DNA of 64,000 nt from Helianthus annuus (Eukaryota; Streptophyta; Magnoliopsida; Asterales; Asteraceae). The DNA lies in the NCBI RefSeq assembly GCF_002127325.2, contig NC_035448.2:59263577-59327576 (forward strand), in the 5' to 3' direction. The translations under genes and the position numbers were made by a program. Numbering within the stretch: the stretch's first letter is position 1; each line of letters begins with the position of its first letter. This document shows positions 36,501 to 47,534 of the stretch, piece by piece. Below the pieces are notes generated by a model that saw only the letters and a program-made list of their open reading frames with translations, was not told the DNA's origin and searched no databases.

Positions 36501-37684
36501 GGTGAGCCGAAAGAGAGAAAAGGAGAGTGAGTGAGAGAGTGTAAGATATGAGGAATGGTGGTGATCTTGGTTCCATAATTATATAGATCTTCCCTCATAT
36601 TTTGTCTAGATTGGCAAGCAAGATCCAATATAAAAATGGGATTAAAGCTAGGAGAAGATCATGAAGTATGGAAGTGGTGATTTGTGGGTCCATGGGGACC
36701 GATTTCGGTTTTAGGGGGGTTGGATGTAACATTTTGCAACTAATAGGTAACCATAAGTTAGAATTCAAGTAACTAGTTTACATATGTTAGTTTGATGATT
36801 TTTAGTGGGTATTATGGTAAACGGGGATCACAACTAGTCAAAAATATTAAAACTATGTAATTGACAAAAATTTGGTGCCCCAGGTAACGTCCGGTTGTCC
36901 GGTTAGACACCGTTCCGTTAAAGTGTTTAACTAGTCCGCAGAATGTCTTTTATATATATTTTTGTAACGCTAATTATTCCCGCCACTTAGGGAAATATTC
37001 TGGACGATAAAACGTAAATTCTGCATGGTATTTATATGTTTAAAAGCTGGTTATAGCTGAATTTAATAAAATTCTGCACTTAAAGTGCGTTTCGGGTGCT
37101 TTTTAGTGCGTATTTTGGTCTCCAGAAAGTATATATATATTAACCCTTGTATGTACTCTTGGGTTTTAGTGTATTCTCGTCATTGGGCCTACACCTAGGC
37201 TCCAATTTTAGTGTCTGACTACTTTCTACAGAGTTGTTGGTATATTGTGTCTTACCGGTGAGTTTACTAGTATTTCTGACGCAACGCTCTCGTAAATGCG
37301 TAAAGCAATATTTTGTAGTATAAAACGTTGAATTCACTTGTATAGTATGTAATCAGACAATGTTGTCATTTAAGCACATATTTGCAGTCATTAAATAATA
37401 ATTAAAGTGTACGGAAATTACCGGTTTGGTGCCAGTTGTCACACTATACGCCGCGCTTTGGCACAGCTCGACACTGCAGGGTCTGCATATAGGACAAAAA
37501 AGCCCTTTTGGTGTGCATGTAGGCATTTGGGTGTGCCAATAGGTACACAAACTAAACTAATCATATTGTGTAGCTTATCTGTGCCAAAGCCCAAGGCCAA
37601 AGAAAGGTTGCTACAGAAACAAAGACAGCCTAGGCCTTTGGACTAATGTCGTAAACACATCAATGCAACATATTTAAAAAGACT
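36501..37684 (-). repeat. Probable promoter part of element C 5' LTR, displaced by element D
   Basis: On the minus strand this reads as an LTR promoter: TATATAA-type box at about 36577-36586, then a CT-rich untranslated start (CTCTCACTCACTCTCC), stopping at the element D junction at 36501. The sequence at 20718 and below continues as a CT/CA-rich leader. So 36501 on and 20718 down are probably one LTR split by element D. The U3 start is not identified; the part up to the GCGAG duplication at 37685 is AT-rich with no genes. Confidence 0.55.
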
Positions 37685-37689
37685 GCGAG

Positions 37690-37992
37690 TGATGCGTGTG
37701 TAGTGTAATATATTTTAGATGTATATTTAAGCCCCTTTTTACACTTTTAGCCAAGTTTTAAATTTATAAAACACGATATTTACTAACACTAAACACACAT
37801 ATGGGCAAGTGCACCCATCGTGGACGTAGTATAGTGTTGGTAAGATACCGAGGTCGTCCAAGGACACAAGAGCTTTTAATACCGGTTTATCCTCAACGTC
37901 TAATCAAATCAAAAAGTGAGAAAAATGTTTTAAACTAAGAAAAATAAAAACTAACTAAATGCTGAAAAATAAAATAAAATAAAAACAGATAG
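37690..37992 (-). repeat. Element G 3' terminal repeat (U5-like part only)
   Basis: 303 bp identical by eye to 39465-39767, beginning TGATGCGTGTG. After 37992 the sequence is unrelated to the corresponding part of the 5' LTR. Confidence 0.85.
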
Positions 37993-38314
37993 CAAGGAAT
38001 CTTGGGTTTCTAAGTTATTTTCTGAATTTATGTAGACTTTTTGGTCATAAATAACTTTAAACAATGTTACACAACATGTTTTCACCAAGATTCCATGATC
38101 AAAACTCCTTGTTTCCTACCACAAAGGTTGAAAAAAATTCAAATTTTTCATGGTAGTTCTTGAAGAAAGATGAAAAGAAGGAAATGTCTAGAAGAGGAAA
38201 GGACAAGATGGGTTGTTGGAACCTTCTTTTAGACTTACCTAGGATTGTTTGAGAGAAGATTCCTTCAAATCCCTGTCCCAAGTTGGTCCAAATGTGCAAG
38301 ATTTTTGGCTGCAT
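37993..38314 (-). other. Promoter-like segment of element G unmatched in its 5' LTR
   Basis: About 320 bp, non-coding. On the minus strand it starts with CTATAAATGC (38311-38320) and runs into the shared U5-like end, so it looks like the R/U5 part of a different LTR subfamily. Confidence 0.55.
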
Positions 38315-39175
38315 TTATAGAAAACGACAGCCTTCTGGACACGGCCCCGTGTCTGCTGGACACGGCCCCGTGTGCAGATGAAATTCTGACACAGTTTGTC
38401 CGTATTCTGACGTTCTGATCAGAAGGGAATCTTTTGGTGGACACGGGGGCGTGTTGGCCGGGCACGGCCCCGTGTCGGGTAGCTGTTTATGAAGTTTGTC
38501 GCTACTAAGGAGTTTATTTATATCGGGTGGTTCTTGATTTGTTGGAACAACCCCAAAGTGCTTAAGATACCTTAATTGTCCTATACTAAGGCGAGAACGC
38601 AAGAGGTTATCGGTGAGGGTAATTCCTATTTTCATTCTAGGTGGACAAGTCCAACCCTTTTCCGGGCTCTCGTTAAAGAAGGTGTATGCCGAATCGCTCA
38701 GGTCTATGTATGCATCGAACGAAGTCGATGGGGAGTCCTTCACGGCACAATCGACACAGGGACGACTATCGTCCAAGTCCTTTCTAGGTATGAAGGTATT
38801 TTCGGGAGCAACGAGGTTGTCGGAATGCGGTTCCAACATTTCCTCATGGTCATCATCTTGGGATGGATCTATAAAATCCTTCCTAAGTTCTTTTGACCAA
38901 TTGAGAATTAGCTCTTCTAGTTGAAATAACTCGTCAAGGAGCATTTCTCCTAGAATATCTGGCTGGGCGCATTCGAGGGAGAGATAGTGCTTATTTTTAC
39001 TTTCGCCCCTCTTAAGGTTACAAGGAATCGGTGGGTCTATATAGTGGGGCCTATAATTGAGAAAATAACATTTTAATTCCTCATGTTCGCCTCCACATAA
39101 TCGACACCACATACCATAAGAGTGCCGAAAGTAAAAAGAATTACTATCACTCATGTTTGTGTCAGAAATTACCAA
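38315..39175 (-). CDS. Element G protein: zinc-knuckle-like, hypothetical
   Basis: 286 codons; the start is more likely the Met of MSDSNSFYF (codon 8) than the first. Near the N-terminus CRLCGGEHEELKC is a CX2CX3HX4C variant of the retroviral knuckle, followed by an acidic, Ser/Asp-rich middle and LSIGQLRYLKHFGVVP. The last 60 residues contain TGPCPANTPPCPP and TGPCPADTGPCPEG, which is simply the GACACGGCCCCGTGTC palindrome family read in frame. The frame thus runs into promoter-type modules and stops beside a TATA box. I know no function; a gag-derived nucleic-acid-binding protein is a reasonable guess. The frame is intact. Confidence 0.55.
   Translation of the reverse strand: MVISDTNMSDSNSFYFRHSYGMWCRLCGGEHEELKCYFLNYRPHYIDPPIPCNLKRGESKNKHYLSLECAQPDILGEMLLDELFQLEELILNWSKELRKDFIDPSQDDDHEEMLEPHSDNLVAPENTFIPRKDLDDSRPCVDCAVKDSPSTSFDAYIDLSDSAYTFFNESPEKGWTCPPRMKIGITLTDNLLRSRLSIGQLRYLKHFGVVPTNQEPPDINKLLSSDKLHKQLPDTGPCPANTPPCPPKDSLLIRTSEYGQTVSEFHLHTGPCPADTGPCPEGCRFL
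38336..38480. repeat. GACACGGCCCCGTGTC modules in element G (left set)
   Basis: Four copies or variants of the palindrome GACACGG-CC-CCGTGTC at about 38338-38375 and 38440-38480, just upstream (minus sense) of the TATA box at 38311-38320. More copies lie at 39218-39255 and 39301-39337 in the leader. Confidence 0.85.
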
Positions 39176-39440
39176 CCGCCGGGATCTAACGGTTCTGTTT
39201 TCAGTAAGAGAATCTTGGGCACGGGGGCGTGTTGAGTGGACATGGCCCCGTGTTCAGCTTACTGTCTGACTTAAAACAGGATTGCCAGTTCCAATGATTG
39301 AGCACGGGGGCGTGTTCAGCAGGCACGGCCCCGTGTTGAGCTCTGCAGAAGCTGAAAATCTAAGAAAAATCCTAAAAATCAAAGAAAATAATAAAAATAT
39401 GATTAGGCCGTTGATTCCTAACTTTCTTAAAATCCTTGTG

Positions 39441-39458
39441 TCCCCGGCAGCGGCGCCA
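39441..39458 (-). other. Element G primer-binding site
   Basis: Minus-strand TGGCGCCGCTGCCGGGGA, six bases from the LTR end at 39465. Same type as in element D. Confidence 0.82.
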
Positions 39459-39464
39459 AAAACT

Positions 39465-41156
39465 TGATGCGTGTGTAGTGTAATATATTTTAGATGTATA
39501 TTTAAGCCCCTTTTTACACTTTTAGCCAAGTTTTAAATTTATAAAACACGATATTTACTAACACTAAACACACATATGGGCAAGTGCACCCATCGTGGAC
39601 GTAGTATAGTGTTGGTAAGATACCGAGGTCGTCCAAGGACACAAGAGCTTTTAATACCGGTTTATCCTCAACGTCTAATCAAATCAAAAAGTGAGAAAAA
39701 TGTTTTAAACTAAGAAAAATAAAAACTAACTAAATGCTGAAAAATAAAATAAAATAAAAACAGATAGACAAGATGAATCACTTGGATCCGACACGTGTGT
39801 TAGTATAACCTTTGATTATTTTCGCACTTTTGCACTTGTTTAAGAGATTATCTTAGTTATTGTAGTAGGCCCCTCTTTTGAAGGCGACGTTACCCTCAAC
39901 CCAGTAGTTTGAGTCAGCAAGGATACAATCCTAAAGGGTCGGATTATTGAAAGATAATGAATTAAGTTATTAATGCAAATTATGGTAGGCCCCGCTTTCG
40001 GCGGTGACGTTACCCTCGGCTAAGTAGTCTGAGTCAGCAGGGATACAGTCCTAAATAGCCGGGTTATAGTATTAATAGTAGTTAACTTATGAGGGGGTCA
40101 AAGAGTTTGGATCCCCGCATCCAATACCTATGGGCATTGAAGGAGATCCTACTAAATTTGACCCAGGTCCCAAGCAGGACCTCTAAACGCTGAACAAGGG
40201 CAAGACCCTTACCAAACCGTTCCCTTAACCCCCGACCAGGTAGCCAACATACCTCCATATAGACCGTGGAGATATGAATGGTGAAAATCTTTTATTTTAT
40301 ATAGACAGTAAAATAATGCCAAGACACCACGGACAAACGATAAGGAAAGATCACCTTCAACATAAGTAACTAGTTATTAAAGTCATTAATACAAAACCAA
40401 ATAAAAAGTGCAAAAGATTAAAAATAAAAAGTATTATACTAAACACTTGTCTTCACCAAGTGATGTAAGAGACTTAGGCAAACATGGCCTTGATTGTCAA
40501 GAACTCTTACGATCAATCTTGGATCTCGAGACGACTCACACACTCTACAATGGACAATGGATGATGGTGATGGATGATGGTGTTATGGTGGTGGTGGGTG
40601 GTGGATGGAGTGTGAGAGAGGTGGTGTGCCAAGGGATGAGATGGAATGAAACCAAGCACCCCTATTTATAGGCTGAATAGAAGGCTGGGCACGGCCTCGT
40701 GTCCGCTGGACACGCCCCCGTGCCCGTCTGACATTCTCTCTCTTCATTAATTGTAATTCGCAATTACAATTAATGCGCCTGCTGTACTTTCACCACGCCC
40801 CCGTGCCCGCTGGACACGGCCCCGTGGTGGGAATGGAAGCTTCTACTGGTTTGTCTTTTCTGCTGCTTCTTGGGCACGGCCCCGTGTTCGCTGGACACGG
40901 GGCGTGTTCAGTCTTCTGTTTTCTCTTCTTTGCCTTGGGAGGTGCCGTTGAGGATCCGGGCAGTCTACTTTTATTTCTTTTCTTGTATTTATGCTAGAAT
41001 TAGTTGTCTTTTTGCTTCTTTTGTGATTTTGAGCTCATTTCATCCTGAAAATACAAAAGGAAGACAAAAACACTCTTTTTCCAACATTAGTACTTAAAAA
41101 GGGTTAGTTTTATGCCTTAATTGATGTGATTTATATGTTGCATTTTACACACATCA
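39465..41156 (-). repeat. Element G 5' LTR
   Basis: 1692 bp, TGATGCGTGTG to CACACATCA. Minus-strand TATA box TATAAATAGG at 40671-40680. GACACGG/CCGTGTC modules upstream at 40685-40730, 40793-40828 and 40872-40915. Downstream, two diverged copies of an approximately 85-bp unit at 39863-39949 and 39983-40070 are offset by exactly 120 bp and share GACGTTACCCTC and GAGTCAGCA. Confidence 0.85.
40671..40680 (-). promoter_or_regulatory. TATA box in element G 5' LTR
   Basis: TATAAATAGG on the minus strand, immediately downstream of the palindromic modules. Confidence 0.65.
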
Positions 41157-41181
41157 GCGAGTATGAAGTTCATGATCACAA

Positions 41182-41511
41182 GGGTGTAAGGAGTGGTTAA
41201 ACACTTGAGAGTGGCAAACTAAAAAATTAACCAATGAGAGTGTCCCATGTCAAAGTGGTAAACTATGCTCAAAAGTGTTGGCAATGGTTAGACACTTGAT
41301 GAAGTGGTAAACTTTAAAAAAAAAGTGTGATTGGTCGAGATTGGAATGGACCCCACCCACACTACCCCCTCTCTCCTTCCCTTCCCTCCTCACCGATCGG
41401 CGTTTGTTCACCGAGCGAGGACGAAACCGAGCGGCAAAGGGTGTCGGCAGCGGTGTTGTCGCGCGGCAACCCCCTTTGCGGAACTCGTTTACCGCACGAC
41501 ACCGTATACCC
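41182..41511 (-). mobile_element. Tourist-like (PIF/Harbinger) MITE, diverged copy
   Basis: 330 bp with imperfect terminal inverted repeats (GGGTGTAAGGAGTGG on the left, GGGTATACGGTGTCG as complement of the right). In reverse orientation it aligns with the MITE at 47895-48232: shared GCGGTAAAC, GGGTGGGGTC and AACCAATCAC. Flanking CAA / TAA is consistent with a decayed 3-bp duplication. Confidence 0.65.
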
Positions 41512-41644
41512 TAACTTTTTTGATGACGTGTATGCAGCCTTATAATCATGTAACTTTTTTGTGGTCCAAATGAAATAAACCAAAAGAAACAGTAAAGTTT
41601 TTGGTGTTCATATCTCAAACAACAGCAACCAGTTTCTTTTTAGG

Positions 41645-41726
41645 CTCACGAAGGGCATTATGAAGATTTAGGTGGAAGAGTTAAGCAAATGGGATGGTGC
41701 ACTTTCGAAGTTGTTGCAAAGTATTA
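41645..41726 (+). pseudogene. Possible orphan terminal exon of an unknown gene
   Basis: A pyrimidine-rich TTTCTTTTTAG precedes an open stretch reading AHEGHYEDLGGRVKQ then MGWCTFEVVAKY and a stop. The codons look protein-like and there is an acceptor directly before them, but no upstream exon is visible: a MITE and element G lie to the left. I do not recognise the family. It could be a relic of the gene into which G and H inserted, or a fragment carried by a Helitron whose possible end is at 45443. Confidence 0.35.
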
Positions 41727-41734
41727 ACGCCAAT

Positions 41735-44700
41735 TGTAACACCCCAAAAATAATCAATTTATTTATTTTACCTAAATGTTCTAAGTATGTAATGTCATAA
41801 CTTTAGTTGACTAAATAAGTTAAAGAAATGTGATGTTAGTGTAGAAGGAATGAAAGATTTTGTGTTAATAAACAACAGTTGAAACTAGAGGGACTAAATG
41901 TGCATAAGTGAATGAAAGTTTATTTTAAAACAAATAAAACACAAAGTGCAGGTCTGTGTGTGTACATGTGTGCGTAGAAGAGAAAGAGGGAAGGAGAACC
42001 AAACCTAACTAAGACAAAAATCTGCAAAATTATCAAATCGAAGGATGAAATTGATGCCAGTCTTATGCATGTGCCCGAATAAGTGATCATCTATGCTTGT
42101 CTAACGAGTAGTAAGTCGAAATTTCTGATTTGGTGATTTGTAGAAAGTGGGTTTTGACCCAATCATGAGTTCATATGAAGAATGTAGAAATTTTGAGTTA
42201 GGATCTTACCATAGAACATGATTTATGCTTGAAATTGGGTGAATTGATGATTAAAAGTGAAAACCCACTTGGGGTAACGCCTTTGTGTAGTGTAAGAGAC
42301 GAATTATGTGCAAATTAGTGTCATAATCATGTATGAAGTTACTTACAATGAGTATTTGTTGGATGAGAATTAATTATGAATGAATGTTGTATGAAAACTT
42401 GATGATCTTGATATGAACTAGGGAAGATGTGCATATGATACTTGTACATTATGCTTTATTAATGTTATGCACGCCATGTGTTTGATGAAATGCTTGAGTA
42501 TTGTATAATGTGTGATCATCATGATTTCATATGCATATGATGAAAATGATTTGGATTGGTGAAATGATGAGTTAGTAACTCACTATGTAGATGTAAATAT
42601 GAGAATGCAAGCGTGGATGGAACGGATTATGTATGTATATGAGTATGTGTATATAAGTAAGTGATCATGTAGTTGCAGATGTCATACAATACGAGTGTGT
42701 AATGCGTATAATGTAATATTATGGTCTACCCTATTAAGATGGATACATGTTCATAAGTTGAAAGTGTGTAAATAGGACATTTGACTTCCTGAAAGTCAAC
42801 AATGAATGTATAGCATGTTAGCCCTTCGGACATGATTGTAATAGTAGAGAATATGTGTATCGTAGTAGATGATCTACGTGTCGTGTATGATGATAATTGA
42901 GTTGCATGAATATGGACCAAGGTGACTTTTAGTCTATGCCTTATGTATGTGGTATTTGGTTAATAAAAAGTCAAGTAATGTATGAATGGAAAGAAACGAA
43001 TGTTAGTATGAATGAGCACGTATGCTAACCATGATGTGGTTGTGATAACTTGAAAGGATAGGAATCACATTAGCATGGACTCAAGCATGAAAGGCTAACG
43101 GGTCAAGAGGAGACAAGGAAGTGGATACGGACACGGATGCACAAGGTAAGTGATTTCCGAATCACTTCTTAGTTTCTTAAGTAAGGTTATGTTCTAGTTA
43201 ATTAGGCATGATAATTGAAGTCAAATAAGAAGGGTTGTATGAAATTGATGATTTACGTTAAGTAGGCCGAATGGGTCAAAAATGTGGTTTTATTACTATC
43301 CCGGAAGGGTTGTATAAATAATTGATTACGGTACTATAACCGGGTATGGGTAGAATTGTACATAAGTATGTTAATCAAGAATCGGAGACGCGGATTAATA
43401 GCCTAAAGAATCGGTTGTGAGTCATGGTTAATAGACAAACAATTTCGCATTTGAAATTGTATTAACAAAGTTTGCTTTCGTATAAATGAATGACATGAAT
43501 AGGTTTAACGCATACCGGGTAACGAGTGCATAAATCCCAAGTACGAACCCCGGATAATGTAAAAGTATTATAGTTATAACGTTTATGTAAGTTTTGGGTT
43601 AAAACAAATGAGTAGTTTGACGAAAACATGAACGGGTCGAATAAGTGAAAGCGGGTATATAAAGCCGAGAGCCTTAAGTGAATATTTTCCTTAAACCGGA
43701 TGTTGGATTTCAAGTTCATATGATAGAATGCGAATTTACAAGCATGTAGGAAGAAACGGGAGGTTAAACGGGTAAACGGTTCAAAAGTTATGTGCGTTTT
43801 AGTGCGTACGAACGACGAAACGGAGCTGCAGAAAAATGCATTTTCTAGAGGGCGTCGCCGACGGCCTTAGGGGCGTCGCCGACGGGCTCTAGAAAGTCAG
43901 TTTTTGGCTGACGGGTTATTTGGCTGTCTACGGAAGTTTTGGGCTACGGGCACTTGCAAGGGCCGTCGCCGACGCCCCTAGGGCCGTCGCCAACGCCCCT
44001 AGGGCCGTCGCCGACGGCCTCCCCATGTTCAAAAACCTGAAATTTGTTATCTAAGTTGTTTTGGGTATAGTAGGCTTCGGTTTGTTATCCGTGGACCACG
44101 GCGGGCCTCCCAAACATGATTTTGATCGTTCCTTTGACGTTGATGGGCTATAAATCTAAGTCTAAGTACCATGTAACTAATGTATGGGTATATAATAGGT
44201 ATGTAAGATCTTGAACGTGTATGTGGTAATGTATGTGCGTAAGTAGATGTGTATTTTTGTATATGTGAAGATACGTATGTGTATATGTATGTATGAGGAG
44301 ACGTAGTAATGAATGTGCGTATGTAGATGTGTATTAGGAATACATGAAGGTACGTATGAGTGTATGCATGTATGTAGAGATATAGGAAGGTATGTATGTA
44401 TGTAGATGTGTAAGTATGCATGTAAGAATGTATATATGCATGTAAGAATGTATGAGAAACACGTTATTAATAGTGTGCTTTGAGAATGAAAAGTAATGCA
44501 GGTACATTGCTGGAGCCTCACCAGTATATGGATACGGAGATGAAATGCTTAAAGATTATGAAAGATAACGAAATGGAAAGTTGTACGAGAATGAATCTTG
44601 TTTATATATATTGTGTACTAATGTTATGAATGTATGTGGTGAGTGCAGGTGGTACAGAATCAGGGATCAACATGATGGAAGGCTAGTGATTGAAGATCGA

Positions 44701-44910
44701 GTGATAGAGACATGGATTGTACAGAATGGGTGGTCATGTAATCTGTATTAGTATGTTATTATCGATACGTTAATGAGGGATAAACAATGTAGTTCCTTAC
44801 ATAAAGATGTTTTAAATGATTTTCAAGTAAAAAGGAATGTTTTAAGAAAGAAATTTTATGGCACGTATTTCCGCTGCGACTTTTCGATAAAAACGTGTTA
44901 GGGTCTTACA
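41735..44910 (+). mobile_element. Element H: solo LTR, 3.2 kb, TSD CCAAT
   Basis: Starts TGTAACACCCC, ends GGTCTTACA, and is flanked by CCAAT at 41730-41734 and 44911-44915 with no internal region, so two LTRs recombined to one. Orientation is taken as plus from the ends and from a TATA box (CTATAAAT, 44148-44155) placed after GC modules. It contains a donor-like CAAGGTAAGTGAT near 43153 and a degenerate GTATGT-rich stretch at 44185-44460 that creates meaningless long frames on the minus strand. Confidence 0.88.
43850..44030. repeat. GCCGTCGCCGACGGC modules in U3 of element H
   Basis: Five copies or variants of GGCCGTCG-C-CGACGGCC (8-bp arms, 1-base spacer), in two groups at 43853-43893 and 43961-44022, 120 bp or more upstream of the TATA box. 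Confidence 0.85.
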
Positions 44911-44915
44911 CCAAT

Positions 44916-45458
44916 CTTTTGTACAACTATTGTTATCTACCTTGCTTGATGTGACACAAACAAACTTTCTTTATGTAACTAACATTCGGCTTCATGGATG
45001 TGTGTATGTAAAAGGGTGGTGTTGGTTGTGCTGTGTTATTTCTTTGATGCCCCTTGCTTTGTTTAGTTATGTTAAGCTCTATTGTTGCTGTAAATTAACG
45101 TACCATTGCTTTTTTGAATATCGTTACGTCACTTTTTTTTTGTTTTGGTTGTGCTGAGATTTTGTTGCTCTTCTTGCTTTTTTTTTTTTTTGCTGCAGAG
45201 TACTTAACATCATAGGACGAGTTGTTTTACTTCAAACAAGAATTATATACTAGGAATGTGTAACAAGTGGGTCATGTTGTTTTTAGCATCTTTTGCAGTT
45301 ATTCTACAAGCATGTGTTTTTATAGATGTTATACGAAGTTAGCGAATGTTTTGTCCTCCCGGCGCATATGTAAGAACCTCGCCGCACTGCACACCAACGC
45401 ACATGTATGAACCCCGCCGCATTGCGATAGGTACTAATTCTAGTTATAATTAATTGTC
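44916..45458. other. Non-coding stretch with a possible Helitron 3' end
   Basis: No gene supported. An acceptor-like poly-T then GCTGCAG occurs near 45180-45199. Two diverged copies of a CGCATATGTAAGAACC(C)GCCGCA(C/T)TGC-like unit lie at 45363-45427. The stretch ends with a weak hairpin and CTAG at 45440-45443 followed by T, the signature of a Helitron terminus. I cannot identify a matching 5' end. Confidence 0.35.
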
Positions 45459-46643
45459 GAGTAAAATGCCCGGATAGTCCCTGTGGTTTTGTAAAGTAAC
45501 ACCTATAGTCCCTAACTTTTAGAAATTACACCGGTGATCCCTGTGGTTTGACAGTTTGTTACTCGGATAGTCCCTGGAGTGGATGTCCGTTAGTTTTCTC
45601 CGTTAAGTCTATCTGAAATTATTTATTTACCCTTTCCTTTAAAAAAACAAATATGGATTATTAAAAGTGTGGGACCCACCTTATTTACCCCTCTCTTATA
45701 AACAACCACCCACCTCCACCGCCACCCACACCACTACCGCCACCCACACCCCCGCCCCTTCATCACCACTTCAAAAACCTCGATTTCTTTTCTAAATTCT
45801 TTGTGTTGGTCCGAATCGTTATAAGAATAACCATAAGAACATCATTCCAACACTTTGCGCTTTCGAATTTCATCCTATATTCTCTGTTTCGTCTCGTCGC
45901 CGGAAGATTAGTTCTCATCGTTTCCACTTGAAACCTGTAAGTCTTTTTGACACCGTTCTAATCGGTTTACATAGGGGATCAAGAACCCCATAACAATTTC
46001 GAGTGCTATCGACTATGTTGTTCGAATTGGTGTGTTTAAGTTTCTAGGGTTTTCGGGTGGGTATTGTTTGGAGAAGGTGACTATTATTGAGTTTTGTTTG
46101 AAATAATTTGAAGCAAAATAGATAACATAAAGGGACGTTGGCTTAGTGGGTGGACTGTTTGGATAAGACACAGAAATCAAACTGGTCGTTGTATAGTGTG
46201 GCGGTTATATTTTTAGGGTGGAGGTGGTGCAGCGGTGGTGGGTTTTGAGTGCCTCCACCAAACCGACAGTTCTAGCCACCATCCATGCTCTGGTTGTTGA
46301 ACTTATCTTTCTGTAATCTAAGTGGCTTGTTATGTTTTTGTTTTTGTTTTGTAATCAAAAGTGAAGTGATTGATAATGAATCTGAGGAGTTGAATGGGGT
46401 ATAAATAGATGCAATCTAACAACTCATAAGCCCAGGTTTGAGGAACAAAACAGTGGGATTTTTTTTAATACTAAGGGCATGTTGGTCATTTCATATGGAG
46501 TTAACGGAGAAAACTAACGGACATCCACTCCAGGGACTATCCGAGTAACAAACTGTCAAACCACAAGGAGCACCTGTGTAATTTCCAAAAATTGGGGACT
46601 ATAAGTGTTATTTTACAAAACCGACTATCCGTGCATTTTACTC
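45459..46643. mobile_element. Long-TIR element, Mutator-like (possible Pack-MULE)
   Basis: Terminal inverted repeats of about 147 bp: left 45459-45606 begins GAGTAAAATGCCCGG, and the right (46497-46643) is its complement with scattered differences; both share CGGACATCCACTCC-type inner parts. No transposase frame. The interior has a C-rich block and then a stretch resembling a 5' untranslated exon with a donor (AACCTGTAAGTC near 45935-45947), so host gene capture is possible. No clear 9-bp duplication is left; the immediate flanks match at five of nine positions. Confidence 0.7.
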
Positions 46644-47534
46644 TTAAATCATTGTCAAAATAAAATCAAATAATTATAATCAGCACTCTCCTACAACACT
46701 AGCTCCAATCTAGTTGAAAACATAAAATCACTCCTATACTACCTAGCCTGATTTCAGGGATATTAAAGCTCTTCCTTAACACCATCTATTCTTTTTTTTT
46801 TTTAGTTGCAATTTATAATTTTATACGCTCTTCTAAAAGTTATGACAAATGATCATTTGTTCCCAGCATTTGTTTTATTTAGATTGGCACCAAGTTAAGT
46901 GATGATGATTGTCCATATGTTCTAATTCAGTGAAGTTCAGCCTGTCATTTGGAAATATGGTCCATTGTCAAGCATAGAAGTAGTTCAATATCATAAAAAG
47001 CTTTTTTTTTTTATTATGATCTGGTTCCCCGAATAAATATTAAAAATAAAAAGGACGCGGTGTTTAACCTCTCTCATGTGTGATATTCTTTTGCATTGGT
47101 TCCCGAATTATAAAAAAAAGACTCTTTTCAAAACAAAATTATAAAAATTTCTTTTTAAATCAGCTTAAACACCAACATACTTAAGTTTCTCTGTCTATAC
47201 GCCGGAGTTTCCGTATTAGTATCATCCACGTGACCAGCAGTTTCAGATAATGAAACCTACAAAAACAGATTAACAAACAAACATGAAGATCTAACGAATC
47301 AAACATAAACACCATATATGTGAACAAATAAACAACTATAACATACAGATCTACCAAAAAACACAACATAATAAAACTAATAGAACCAACAACCTGCAAA
47401 AAACAAAAATATACACTTGAGAAATAATATAAGTAACCTCGAAACTCATAGCCTCGAAACTCAAAAACATACCGTTAGATCTGAAAGAAGTATGATTATT
47501 GACCAATATCATAGCCTCGAAACTCAAAAACATA
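46644..47534. other. AT-rich intergenic stretch with small local repeats
   Basis: No credible gene. CTCGAAACTCA(AAAACATA) occurs three times between about 47436 and 47534. Confidence 0.5.

Larger units (their letters stand above)
37690..41156 (-). mobile_element. Element G: small non-autonomous LTR retrotransposon with unequal LTRs, TSD GCGAG
   Basis: 3467 bp, bounded by TGATGCGTGTG and CACACATCA and flanked by GCGAG at 37685-37689 and 41157-41161. Minus orientation: 5' LTR 39465-41156, PBS 39441-39458, one frame 39175-38315, then a promoter-like segment and a 3' terminus 37690-37992. Only 303 bp of the two ends match (37690-37992 with 39465-39767), and these are identical. It carries no RT or integrase. 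Confidence 0.85.

Noticed and set aside
44047..44521. Two long minus frames rich in His, Tyr, Thr and Ile
   Set aside because: By-products of the degenerate GTATGT-type repeat inside solo LTR H.
46490..46660. Reading 45459-46643 as a retrotransposon with LTRs
   Set aside because: The end repeats are inverted, not direct, with no PBS or PPT, so a DNA transposon is the better model.
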